64,000 bases of DNA from an uncultured Flavobacteriaceae bacterium (GTDB taxonomy: Bacteria > Bacteroidota > Bacteroidia > Flavobacteriales > Flavobacteriaceae): contig CANMXP010000008.1 in NCBI GenBank assembly GCA_947501845.1, positions 1-64,000 on the forward strand. The letters are read 5' to 3'. This document shows, in pieces, positions 27,395-36,116 of the stretch; position 1 is the first letter of the stretch; each line of letters begins with the position of its first letter. The notes below the pieces were generated by a model that was not told where the DNA came from, did no database searches, and saw only the letters and a program-made list of their open reading frames with translations. Both the position numbers and the translations under genes were made by a program.

Positions 27395-28080
27395 AAAATC
27401 TAACACCTAACGGCAAAAAAATTCTTAACTACTATTCAAAATCTGTTCTTAAATCAAGAATAAAAGAAGAAGAATATGATGCCATTATTAGGGAGTCTTT
27501 ACAAGGTCTATTCGATATATCGTTAAAGATGGTCGACTTGCATCAGGATGATTGTATATCAACATCTGTAATGATAATGGGACCTCCCAATTTTAAAAGA
27601 CTTAATGGGCTAGAATTTAACATAAAAAAAGGTAAAGATAATTTATTAAGATTTTTTCCTCTAGGCGTAACCATATACAACTTCACAGATCATTCACTTG
27701 TCGCATATCAATGTATGTTCGACCCTACAACAAATAATGCGCTTAACGAAGGTACTTTTGAATATTTCTATAATGATATTGTTTCCTTTGAAACCATTAC
27801 AGAATCTGGTTCCTTGGTAGATAATGATTGGAAAGATAAAATCATAAAAAAGATACCTATTTTAAAATCGGTTGTAAATACAGGAAAAATAATTCAGTAT
27901 GACAATACTCAAAAGTTTGTTCTTACAACTAAGGGAGGCACAAGACTCCCAGTTACATTAACTGAAGGTGTTTTAAAAGAAGCTACAGACGGTGGTGTAT
28001 TTTCTCTCTCGGAGGCTCATAAATCCATTAGTATAGTAAGACGGATTGTTAGGGACAAAAAAAGCTATACCCACGAATAA
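27391..28080 (+). CDS. Unrecognised soluble protein co-translated with the TPR-like gene
   Basis: This 229-residue protein has no signal peptide or membrane helix. Its first ~50 residues are helical and the rest is a beta-rich domain: SVMIMGPPNFKRLNG, FFPLGVTIYNFTDHSLVAYQC, FEYFYNDIVSFETITESG. The C-terminal part carries strands with basic residues (VLTTKGGTRLPVTLTEG) and ends with a helix. I recognise no family. The ATGA overlap with the preceding gene indicates a two-gene operon. It may form a complex with the TPR-like protein. Confidence 0.65.
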   Translation: MKNLTPNGKKILNYYSKSVLKSRIKEEEYDAIIRESLQGLFDISLKMVDLHQDDCISTSVMIMGPPNFKRLNGLEFNIKKGKDNLLRFFPLGVTIYNFTDHSLVAYQCMFDPTTNNALNEGTFEYFYNDIVSFETITESGSLVDNDWKDKIIKKIPILKSVVNTGKIIQYDNTQKFVLTTKGGTRLPVTLTEGVLKEATDGGVFSLSEAHKSISIVRRIVRDKKSYTHE

Positions 28081-28131
28081 ATTGAGTTTTATTTGGATTA
28101 CATTTTTGAGATTTCTCATCATTCATTCCTC

Positions 28132-28242
28132 TTATTGAAATGACAAAATACCAGGATTTGGATATTTATAATTTGAACCGACACCTACTTGATAAATTTT
28201 TAGTATTGAAGGACTATTAAAATTATTTTCTGGATCAAAAAT
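28132..28242 (-). pseudogene. Possible C-terminal remnant of a lost gene
   Basis: A minus-strand reading of 36 codons between a TAG and a TAA gives a protein-like sequence including DPENNFNSPSILKIYQVG and SNYKYPNPGILSFQ. It has no start codon and is cut by a stop at 28243-28245. It may be the decayed end of a former gene. It is too short to assign. Confidence 0.2.
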
Positions 28243-28468
28243 CTATAACCCTTTTTACTACGTATATCCATACAGAAAATGAATCAAAGTTCCTCCTAAA
28301 TATATTAGAAAGTGTTCTAGTAAAAGTTATTAAAACCTAAACAGAGCTAATAACTAAACTTATTATTTGAATTAATTAATCCATTATTCAAACTCTTATA
28401 AATTAAAAAGACTCAAGTATCTTTTATATACCAGAGTCTTTTTAGTAGGAGGGGTTAAAGATCTTTAA
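28243..28468. other. Intergenic region between convergent genes
   Basis: Together with 28081-28242 this is a 388-base gap between the unrecognised plus-strand pair and the BNR_4 gene. Apart from a possible gene remnant (28132-28242) and the terminator at 28405-28443, I see nothing coding in it. Confidence 0.5.
28405..28443. terminator. Bidirectional terminator hairpin
   Basis: AAAAAGACTC (28405-28414) pairs perfectly with GAGTCTTTTT (28434-28443) across a 19-base loop. The A and T runs on both sides give a U tract in either direction. It lies between convergent genes ending at 28080 and 28469 and is 25 bases beyond the BNR_4 stop. Confidence 0.7.
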
Positions 28469-29800
28469 CTATTCCTTATACATTTTAATCGCTGTTTTAT
28501 AGTTTGTATAATGAATATATTTTTTATTTTCCATCCATAATACAACCTCTTCATCTCCTTTTTTCATATTTCTTGGAATAAATGGGCGTACATTATCTCT
28601 TTTAGAGTTAACAGTAATTGGATTTCTATCAACAATGTCCCCATTTGTATCCAATTTGTATTTTACGATTTCAAATACGCCGTTTACTTTTTCTGAAGTA
28701 TAAATAATATTCGTATTCAAGGGGTTAATAGTCATGCCTCCTGAATAGTTAGGTTCTTCTTCTATTTTCTTTTTCAAAGTCTGAGGAAACCACTTTCCCG
28801 AATCACATATTCTGGTGTCTATCCACTTATTTCCATCATATCTTGTGTAATGATAGATATGATGTTTGTCGTTGGGATACCTTGTATAGAGTATTACAGG
28901 ATAGCCCTTTTCATCAGACGCTATATCATATATCCAACTTTTTCCTTTTTCTTTATCCGCTTGATATACTACTGAAGCATCTTTGGGTTCAAAAGGCAAT
29001 GTATCTACTGTACAAATTTTAGAACCATCAACTCTCCAAAATGCACCCTTTTCATAATAGGCATAATATACCGAATTAGTAGGCTCATTTCTTGGATGCC
29101 CATCAGTAAAAAGAATATGTATTTTCGATTTTCCATCGGAATAATATTTTACGTATGGCCTATTCCCTTCATCAAAAGGGTAATTGGTTATTAATACTTT
29201 CGATTTTGAAAAGGTCTTACCATTATCTGTTGATGTCATGAAATTAGGTTTAAAACCTGTCCATCGTCCAAAACAAAAAAGCTTTCCCGCCTCTTCTTCT
29301 AAAACATACGGGTTGGCATAGGTGGTTCTTTTTAAAGGAAATTTTTTAAGCTCTTCAGCATCAAAAGGATCAAAAAGAACAGGAGCTCCAAACAGATCTT
29401 CTTCGCTATCTATACTATAGTGATATCGCACATAATGATCGAAGTGCTTTGTAAAAAAAACCATGTTATCTCCATTAGTAAATTCTACAAACGAAGGATT
29501 GGCATGATCGTCCTTATCTAATTTTCGAGACAAAACCTGCTCCTTGATCTCTCCGTTAGAGTTTATTTTCGCTGCAACTATACTCCCTTTAGCAGTTACC
29601 CATCCTGTTAAAATTCCAGGTTGCTCACCATGTGTATATATCGCTCTAGGATCTGAAAACCAGCACCAAGCACCATTTTTTGTAACACTAGTAATGGTTA
29701 CAGGCATTTGCTTTGATGTTTGTCCTATTAGCTTTTCTGATGACTTGCAAGCACACAAAATAAGGCATGCCCAAAATATAAAAACATAGTTGTGTTTCAT
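28469..29800 (-). CDS. BNR_4-family lipoprotein, putative polysaccharide-degrading beta-propeller
   Basis: The protein has 443 residues. A lipoprotein signal peptide ends in LILCACKSS. The mature protein opens with NGAWCWFSDPRAIYTHGEQ, the hallmark start of the BNR_4 beta-propeller family. Repeated blades follow (e.g. NPSFVEFTNGDNMVFFTKHF, WIYDIASDEKGYPVILYTRY). This family includes ulvan lyases of PL24/PL25 type and rhamnogalacturonan-active enzymes, all seven-bladed propellers using His and Tyr/Arg residues. Which reaction applies here cannot be told from the sequence. The gene follows the DUF5107-TPR gene by 52 bases on the same strand, so they form an operon. Confidence 0.75.
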   Translation of the reverse strand: MKHNYVFIFWACLILCACKSSEKLIGQTSKQMPVTITSVTKNGAWCWFSDPRAIYTHGEQPGILTGWVTAKGSIVAAKINSNGEIKEQVLSRKLDKDDHANPSFVEFTNGDNMVFFTKHFDHYVRYHYSIDSEEDLFGAPVLFDPFDAEELKKFPLKRTTYANPYVLEEEAGKLFCFGRWTGFKPNFMTSTDNGKTFSKSKVLITNYPFDEGNRPYVKYYSDGKSKIHILFTDGHPRNEPTNSVYYAYYEKGAFWRVDGSKICTVDTLPFEPKDASVVYQADKEKGKSWIYDIASDEKGYPVILYTRYPNDKHHIYHYTRYDGNKWIDTRICDSGKWFPQTLKKKIEEEPNYSGGMTINPLNTNIIYTSEKVNGVFEIVKYKLDTNGDIVDRNPITVNSKRDNVRPFIPRNMKKGDEEVVLWMENKKYIHYTNYKTAIKMYKE

Positions 29801-29852
29801 AAAACGATTGATTTTAATTATATTAATTTGGTTATATGATATTCAAAATTTA

Positions 29853-32800
29853 CTAATCTACAAGTTCTACAGATTCGTTCAAAGTTGCTCCCAGATAAGC
29901 TTGATCATAGGCTTTAACTTTTTCAATACATGTAGCAAATGCTTCATCATCATTTTTCCCCTTATGGCCTAATGCCATGAGATAATGACAATGACTTCTA
30001 TTTCTCATATTCAGGTCCTCCTCCCAAATTGTTAAATCTGGTAGTGAAACCGCAAAATAATCTATTACTATTTCATCCTGTAAATGAGCCATGCCATAAT
30101 CTACTAGTGTATCAAATCTAGCAACAGCTTGAGCCTCTTCTTTTAGTTTTAACAATGCCAAACCTTGATAAAAGATGGTATCAGGCTGCTGGTCATTATA
30201 AAACCATGCTATAGAAGGCTCACTAACCCCCATAGACGCCCTACTCCAATAATCATTGGCTTTTTCTAAATCACCTAGTCCTTCAAACACATTTCCTAAC
30301 CAATAATTAATTTCATTCTCTTGAGCACCATCTAACTTTCCTTCACCAAGATTATGAGGGTATATTTTTGTTTTTTCTAGAAGCGAAAGTGCTTCTTTAA
30401 AATCTGAGCGTCGAATAGATTCCTTAGCCAAACCAGTTAAACTAGCAACGTAAGCTGTAGTCACCTTACCTTCTCCTCCTTCCCAAGGGTGAAACTTTCT
30501 TTGCATAACCAAATTATAGGCTTTAGCGTAATCTTTATTCAAAATATACAGATAGATCCATTCTATATACAAATCATCACGGTTTTTTACCAAGTCTAAA
30601 TGTGCTTCAAATTGATTAAATCGAAAAGCAAGCGATTTATTTAATCTTCTGTATAACTGATCACGTTCCAAAAACACTCTGGAATCTTTTTTGTTAAGAT
30701 CGAATGCTTTTTCCATAGCCTCTAAAGCCTTTTCCGGTAATCCCATTTTATTGAAATATGCCAAAGCTAAATTTCTAAAAGCTGTAGAGAAGCTATCATC
30801 ATTACTAATTGATTTTTCCCAACAAACAACAGCTTCTTGATGTACTCTAGCATTATACCAAAAATTACCCAAATAATATGGAGTTTTAGCTCCTTCTGGA
30901 TTTATCTTCATTGCTAATTTCAGCGCCTCAACGGCTTCAATTCTATGTGGAAAACAATAATCTGGACTGCATATCTCTGCTAACTTGAAAGCTTTTAAAG
31001 CATCTGTTTCTTCTCCTTTTTTGGACAAAAAACACCCCTTAAAATAGTAAGTCATAGGGTAAACCTGGTCCACCTGATCTATATTTAAGTTTAATAATTG
31101 AATGGCCTCTTTATACATACCAGCACCAGCATAATCTAAAGCTATTTCAATATAATTATGGGCCGTATCGCGCATTAGTTCTTTCATCTGTAACTCTGCA
31201 TGACTATCTCCTAGTAAATATTTTTCAAAGTACATTCCAAAATTAAAATGATCTAATTCTAAAGATTCTTCAATTAAAGTTAGAGCCTGCTTATTTTGTC
31301 CTTTTTTACGAAGAATAGCAGCTTTTAAATGCCGTGCTTTATGGTTATTCCAATTTCGTACCAAAGACCTATGTACCGTGTCCAAGGCAGATTCCCAATT
31401 ACCTTTTATAGCATCTATTTGTGCAATATGGAAATAACCTGAGTCCATCCACGCCGCATTCCAAACAGATTTATAAAATGCCTCGTAAGCTTCATCGTAC
31501 TTACCTTGATGATATAAAGATAGACCTAAATTAAAAAGCGGCTCCCCATCATAAGGATTTGGATTACGATTTATTTGCCTTTGATAAGCCTTAGAGAAAT
31601 AAATTTCTGAGGCTTCAAATTTTCCTTTACGAAGTAACAAAAGCCCCATGGCATTATTGCAACGAATATCATTTGGGTCTCTTCGTAGTGCCTCTTCATA
31701 ATAATCCTGAGGATTAAACGTAGCATGTCTATATTGCTCTAAATGCAACCCATTTAAATACAATTCTTCATTTGTTTCTATATCTGCTGGTAATTTTGCA
31801 GGCTTTGCTGCATCTGGAATATCATCATTTTTTCCTTCGTCGAGTTTCCAATCAATTAAAACGCTTCCATCTTCCGATTCTATGGAAAGACAGCATCCCT
31901 CCTTAGAAAATTCTTGAGGCAGATTAATTTCTTTATAATAAGAAGCTCCTGGTCTAAAATTAAAATGCTCGGTATGTATCACCGTATTTTCATACTCCAG
32001 TTTTATAACGGCTTTTGGAAACACACCTGTTGCATACACTTTAACAATGGCCTTATTATCTTGAAATTCTAAATTTAGCATCGCATTTTTTGATGCGTTT
32101 TTAACAACACCTATGTCTTGATACGGCATGAAATACTGAGTAAACTCTTTTTCTTCATAAGGCATCAACCAAGAAAAATCAGGCTGATTATCTGTATAAA
32201 CGCCGCACATTAATTCAATATATGGCCCATTTTGGTCTGTCAGGTTTCTATCCCAGGCTCTTCCAAAATCTCCATTTCCCCATGTCCATTGTTTTTTTCC
32301 AGGAGATACATGGTGGTTGGCTACATGCAATAGGCCTCCACGAGTATCATTCTCATAACCTCCAACAAAATTATAATCGGACTTTATAGCCATATAAGAT
32401 GTAGGAACTGGGATATTTTTATAGCGAGAAATATCGGTTCCTGGTGAGTAATCAAATTTATAATAAATTCCTTTTGCAATAGGGAACTCTGAAACGTCTC
32501 GCTTACCATGATCGAATACCGCATTAACATCTGGCGGGAAAACGGATTGATAATCGTCATTTACAGCAACTGCTGGATTTGCCCACCATAAAAAACTTTG
32601 AGGTCTTGAAGTTCTGTTATACAATTTCACATTAATTTCCAAGTAAGCCTTATCTGGATAAATTTTAAAACCAGTCATACCTTTAGTGCCTGTCATACGT
32701 TCCATTTCACTGCACCAAACAGTTTTCCCTCCGTCTTCATGCTCTTCAATACAAAAATCAACTGGATCGTAGGTACTTGGCCTATGGTGCTGTGGCCAAT

Positions 32801-33149
32801 TAAATTCTATTCCTCCCGATATCCATGGACCTGCAAGTCCTACCAAAGCTGGTTTAATAACCTCATTATAATAGACAAAATGCCTTTTTTTCATCTTATC
32901 GTAAGCCATTTGCACACGACCACCTAATTCTGGTAATATCATTATTTTAATAAAATCATTCTCAAGATAACATGCCAACCATTCTTTATCTATTTTCTCA
33001 TCACTAATTTTTTCTATAACTGGAAAAGGATATACTTTTCCACTACTGCCTTGATATACTCTTTTCTCAAGAAATATAGGATTCTTTTCTGGTACTCCAA
33101 TTTCATAAGTTGGAATATTAACTTTCTCTGACCAAACTTTTACACGCAT
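29853..33149 (-). CDS. DUF5107-TPR protein
   Basis: The protein has 1098 residues without a signal peptide, so it is probably cytoplasmic. Residues ~1-330 form a DUF5107 domain that resembles the galactose-mutarotase fold: FIKIMILPELGGRVQMAYDK, AGPWISGGIEFNWPQHHRPS and MEAN-like aromatic clusters, with several His and Glu in the putative pocket. From ~460 to the end there are many tetratricopeptide repeats (e.g. NAMGLLLLRKGKFEASEIYF, NLALAYFNKMGLPEKALEAM). Proteins of this layout are common next to carbohydrate genes in Bacteroidota, but I know no confirmed activity. It is divergent from an AraC regulator and upstream of the BNR_4 gene. Confidence 0.8.
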   Translation of the reverse strand: MRVKVWSEKVNIPTYEIGVPEKNPIFLEKRVYQGSSGKVYPFPVIEKISDEKIDKEWLACYLENDFIKIMILPELGGRVQMAYDKMKKRHFVYYNEVIKPALVGLAGPWISGGIEFNWPQHHRPSTYDPVDFCIEEHEDGGKTVWCSEMERMTGTKGMTGFKIYPDKAYLEINVKLYNRTSRPQSFLWWANPAVAVNDDYQSVFPPDVNAVFDHGKRDVSEFPIAKGIYYKFDYSPGTDISRYKNIPVPTSYMAIKSDYNFVGGYENDTRGGLLHVANHHVSPGKKQWTWGNGDFGRAWDRNLTDQNGPYIELMCGVYTDNQPDFSWLMPYEEKEFTQYFMPYQDIGVVKNASKNAMLNLEFQDNKAIVKVYATGVFPKAVIKLEYENTVIHTEHFNFRPGASYYKEINLPQEFSKEGCCLSIESEDGSVLIDWKLDEGKNDDIPDAAKPAKLPADIETNEELYLNGLHLEQYRHATFNPQDYYEEALRRDPNDIRCNNAMGLLLLRKGKFEASEIYFSKAYQRQINRNPNPYDGEPLFNLGLSLYHQGKYDEAYEAFYKSVWNAAWMDSGYFHIAQIDAIKGNWESALDTVHRSLVRNWNNHKARHLKAAILRKKGQNKQALTLIEESLELDHFNFGMYFEKYLLGDSHAELQMKELMRDTAHNYIEIALDYAGAGMYKEAIQLLNLNIDQVDQVYPMTYYFKGCFLSKKGEETDALKAFKLAEICSPDYCFPHRIEAVEALKLAMKINPEGAKTPYYLGNFWYNARVHQEAVVCWEKSISNDDSFSTAFRNLALAYFNKMGLPEKALEAMEKAFDLNKKDSRVFLERDQLYRRLNKSLAFRFNQFEAHLDLVKNRDDLYIEWIYLYILNKDYAKAYNLVMQRKFHPWEGGEGKVTTAYVASLTGLAKESIRRSDFKEALSLLEKTKIYPHNLGEGKLDGAQENEINYWLGNVFEGLGDLEKANDYWSRASMGVSEPSIAWFYNDQQPDTIFYQGLALLKLKEEAQAVARFDTLVDYGMAHLQDEIVIDYFAVSLPDLTIWEEDLNMRNRSHCHYLMALGHKGKNDDEAFATCIEKVKAYDQAYLGATLNESVELVD

Positions 33150-33334
33150 CTCTTTTAAATGGTATTAAAATTATATTATAATAATCGAGGTTTTTCATCT
33201 TAATCTAACAACCTCATATTCACATTCAAATTAATTTTTGATATTAAACAAACATATAACAGTGCTTTAGAAAAAGAAATAGATTATTTATTTTAATTAA
33301 TGGATTATATTACTATTTTTAGTAAAATTTAAAA

Positions 33335-34210
33335 ATGAGAAAAAAGGACAGGTTTGAAGGACAAAAATTATTGGTACTTCCCAAAAAAGTCAAAAAAAAA
33401 TTAAAAAGTAATAGTTTGACCAATGACCTTTATATAACAGATATTGGATACTTCCCAAATGGAAAACATCACTACAGATCAAGAAAAAAAGGTTCTCGGG
33501 AACATATTCTTATTTACTGCGTCGACGGAAAAGGATGGATTGAAATTGATGGTACAAAACAGTTCCTTTCAAAGAACATGTATTCTATTATTCCAAAGGA
33601 CACGGCTCATACTTATGCAGCAGATCAAAATAACCCCTGGACAATCTATTGGACCCACTTTTTAGGGGATAAAGCCAACTCTTTCGTATACCCTTTAAAT
33701 TATCCCAGAGAACTAAAAGAAACTAATGTTTCCAGATTCAAAGATAGAATTGAATTATTTGAAGAAATTTATTTTAATCTTGACGCAGGATATTCCGATC
33801 AAAACATGGAGTATAGTAGTATTTTACTCATGCATCTTTTAGGCTCTTTTAAATACCTGTCTCAATTTCGAAAAATTAAAGAAATCCAACAACAGGACGT
33901 TATTTCTAAAGCTATTGTTTTTATAAAAGGTAACTTACATAGAAAACTTAGTCTATCTGAAATTGCCGATTATAGCAAAGTTTCGGTATCCCACTTATGT
34001 CTATTATTTAAAAAGAAAACTTCCTATTCTCCTGTTGAGTATCTTATTTTTATGCGTATGCAAAAGGCCTGTTCCTTATTAGAATTCACCTCTTTAAAAA
34101 TAAATACCATTGCTAATAATGTTGGCTATGAAGATGCTTTTTATTTTTCTAGATTATTTAAAAACGTGATTGGCAAATCGCCTTCCCAATACCGTATTTC
34201 TACACGATAA
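33335..34210 (+). CDS. AraC-family transcriptional regulator
   Basis: The protein has 291 residues. The N-terminal cupin-like sensing domain contains LIYCVDGKGWIEIDG and IIPKDTAHTYAADQNNPWTIYW. The C-terminal double helix-turn-helix contains LSLSEIADYSKVSVSHLCLL, then INTIANNVGYEDAFYFSRLF and GKSPSQYR. It is transcribed away from the DUF5107-TPR/BNR_4 operon with a 185-base gap, so it very likely controls that operon in response to a sugar. Confidence 0.92.
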   Translation: MRKKDRFEGQKLLVLPKKVKKKLKSNSLTNDLYITDIGYFPNGKHHYRSRKKGSREHILIYCVDGKGWIEIDGTKQFLSKNMYSIIPKDTAHTYAADQNNPWTIYWTHFLGDKANSFVYPLNYPRELKETNVSRFKDRIELFEEIYFNLDAGYSDQNMEYSSILLMHLLGSFKYLSQFRKIKEIQQQDVISKAIVFIKGNLHRKLSLSEIADYSKVSVSHLCLLFKKKTSYSPVEYLIFMRMQKACSLLEFTSLKINTIANNVGYEDAFYFSRLFKNVIGKSPSQYRISTR

Positions 34211-34300
34211 GGCATTCGATCAGAATTTGTATTCATGTCCCCATAAAATGTTTGAAAGCATAAAAGTTTTATTAATTTAGCTATTCATATAACAAAAACA

Positions 34301-34741
34301 ATGATTAAACAACTAACAACTTTTGCAATGATGCTTCCCTTAATAACATTACTAAGTTGTAAACAAGAAAATAATACAATGAATCTTGAAGCTACTAAAC
34401 TTTTTCAGGAAAATATAAATTACCCTTATATGGCATCTGAAAAAAGAAAAGCTGTCATACTTGATAACATGAACAAGCTTGAGAAACGTATGACTAAAAA
34501 TCAGGTAATTCAGTTAATGACTCACCCCGATGAGTTTAACTTGACTTACAAATTTAAGCGTTCTAAACCTGAAGATGTTATTGGGTTTTCGTTGGTGTAT
34601 TTATTGAGACGAAATGCAAAGTCAGGTAATGCTATTGAAAAGAATGAACAACTTTTACGAATTCATTTTGATAATTCTGAAAAACTCCTTTGGGCTTACT
34701 CATCTGGCATAAAAGGGTTTAATGTGATTAAAAAAGAATAG
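34301..34741 (+). CDS. Small lipoprotein of unknown function
   Basis: The protein has 146 residues. A signal peptide (MIKQLTTFAMMLPLITLL) ends in a lipobox, LLSCKQ. The mature part is helical and charged, then shows RMTKNQVIQLMTHPDEF and a C-terminal strand pair (LLRIHFDNSEKLLWAYSSG). This recalls SmpA/BamE-type small lipoproteins, where a short helix precedes a strand sheet, but the match is weak. No functional link to its neighbours is visible. Confidence 0.7.
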   Translation: MIKQLTTFAMMLPLITLLSCKQENNTMNLEATKLFQENINYPYMASEKRKAVILDNMNKLEKRMTKNQVIQLMTHPDEFNLTYKFKRSKPEDVIGFSLVYLLRRNAKSGNAIEKNEQLLRIHFDNSEKLLWAYSSGIKGFNVIKKE

Positions 34742-34765
34742 AACGTCGTATAACAAAAAAATGAG

Positions 34766-34811
34766 ACTATCTAAAAAGTAGCATTCACAACATCGTGATG
34801 AATCTCTTAAA
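34766..34811 (+). repeat. Degenerate REP-like repeat copy
   Basis: The stretch starting TATCTAAAAAGTAGCATTCA matches the one at 58990 (CATCTAAAAAGTACCGTTCA) and continues to align through a CGTGATGAATCTCT segment. It is followed by degenerate AT-rich sequence up to the next gene at 34906. It is a decayed copy of the element at 58986-59112. Confidence 0.45.
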
Positions 34812-34905
34812 AAAACTAAATGTTCGTCTATCAAAATATTGAGATTTTAGAATTTAGTTTTAAGATCTTATTCAAATCGCTATAACACATTTAAATACAG
34901 ATTTT

Positions 34906-35268
34906 ATGGAAACCGAATTATTAGAAATTTCGCCCGTAATGCCTAGTCAAAACATTAACCGTGATGTTGAATGGTATGAAAAATTTGTTGGATTTCAACT
35001 TGTTCACAAGGATAAAATGTATGCCGTACTGAGAAGGAAAAACCTTTTTATTCATTTGCAATGGCATGCAGATACTACAGATGATCCATTACTTGGAGGC
35101 TCTGTTATTAAAATATTTGTCAAGAATTTAGAACCGATTTTCAAAGAATTTGTAAAAAGAGGCACAATGAAACCTGAAAAGTTACGCTTAAATACGGATT
35201 GGAAAACAAATGAATTTGGCTTCTACGATTTAAATAACAATGCCATTTTTATAGTTGAGGATATATAA
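34906..35268 (+). CDS. Glyoxalase/bleomycin-resistance (VOC) superfamily protein
   Basis: This 120-residue cytoplasmic protein has the paired beta-alpha-beta-beta-beta pattern of vicinal oxygen chelate proteins: ISPVMPSQNINRDVEWYEKF, then VGFQLVHKDKMYAVL and LFIHLQW in the first module, and VKNLEPIFKEFVKRG, EFGFYDLNNNAIFIVED in the second. Candidate metal ligands are the His in HLQW and a C-terminal Glu. Small proteins of this kind range from glyoxalase I-like enzymes to drug-binding proteins. The substrate is not predictable here and no operon partner is evident. Confidence 0.8.
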   Translation: METELLEISPVMPSQNINRDVEWYEKFVGFQLVHKDKMYAVLRRKNLFIHLQWHADTTDDPLLGGSVIKIFVKNLEPIFKEFVKRGTMKPEKLRLNTDWKTNEFGFYDLNNNAIFIVEDI

Positions 35269-35307
35269 GAAAAATACACTACACCCCATAAAATACTACT
35301 ATAGATC

Positions 35308-36054
35308 ATGAAACTTAAAACAGAAATTTTACTAATTATATTTTCCCTACTACATATTCTTTGTATTTCTCAGGTAAAAGACACTATAAATACAGCTTAT
35401 GTTTCAGTTCAAAACGATGAAATAGATTATTCATCAATAAAAAAAGTCCAAAACCCTAAGATTTCCGATTACCAAGGAAGTTATCATTTTGGAGAATCTG
35501 AAGGAGAATCACAGTTGGAAATAATTTATAGTAATGGTAAGCTTTTTGCTCGTTCCAAGTATAATGAACGGGAACAAGATGATTGGATCTTAAAACATGA
35601 TAGGACACCAATTAAATATGTAAATGGTAAAATAAAAATTGGCAAATCTACTTATGAGTTATACATATGTACCCAAACAACATATTCAACACTTGTTAAA
35701 GGAAGAAAAGGTTTAGGCTCACACTTTTTTGAAAGTACGCAAGGCAAAATTCATCATTACATTCAATTCAATCCAAATAATAATATTGAAAAGTCAAGGG
35801 GGCGACACCCAGAAACAAGCTTTGTAAAGTTAACTCTTAAAGACTTATCAAGTTTTTCTAAATACGATTTAAAAATTATGCGGAATGAAATATTTGCTAG
35901 AAATGGACACATTTTTAAAGAAGGAGGTGAAATGAGAAAGTACTTTTCGAAAAAAGAATGGTACAGATCAATTAGAAAAACGAGTCATCTAAATCTAAGC
36001 CCTATTGAAAAATACAATATTGATTTGATTTTAAAATTAGAGAAATCACAATAA
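35308..36054 (+). CDS. Exported YARHG-domain protein
   Basis: The protein has 248 residues with a signal peptide (LKTEILLIIFSLLHILCIS, then Q). The middle is beta-rich. The C-terminal ~70 residues match the YARHG domain, with the core IMRNEIFARNGHIF followed by a helix bearing KEWYRS and a final NIDLILKLE. YARHG domains are extracellular and of unknown function. The gene stands alone, ending at a convergent terminator. Confidence 0.8.
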   Translation: MKLKTEILLIIFSLLHILCISQVKDTINTAYVSVQNDEIDYSSIKKVQNPKISDYQGSYHFGESEGESQLEIIYSNGKLFARSKYNEREQDDWILKHDRTPIKYVNGKIKIGKSTYELYICTQTTYSTLVKGRKGLGSHFFESTQGKIHHYIQFNPNNNIEKSRGRHPETSFVKLTLKDLSSFSKYDLKIMRNEIFARNGHIFKEGGEMRKYFSKKEWYRSIRKTSHLNLSPIEKYNIDLILKLEKSQ

Positions 36055-36056
36055 AA

Positions 36057-36088
36057 AAAAGCAACAATCTAAAAGAATGCTGCCTTTT
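36057..36088. terminator. Bidirectional terminator between convergent genes
   Basis: AAAAGCAACAATCT (36057-36070) and AGAATGCTGCCTTTT (36074-36088) form a stem with one bulge and two mismatches. A and T runs flank it. It lies between the stops of the YARHG gene (36054) and the DUF5060 gene (36117). Confidence 0.5.
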
Positions 36089-36116
36089 CCACATTAACAC
36101 AGTAAGCAAAATTAAA

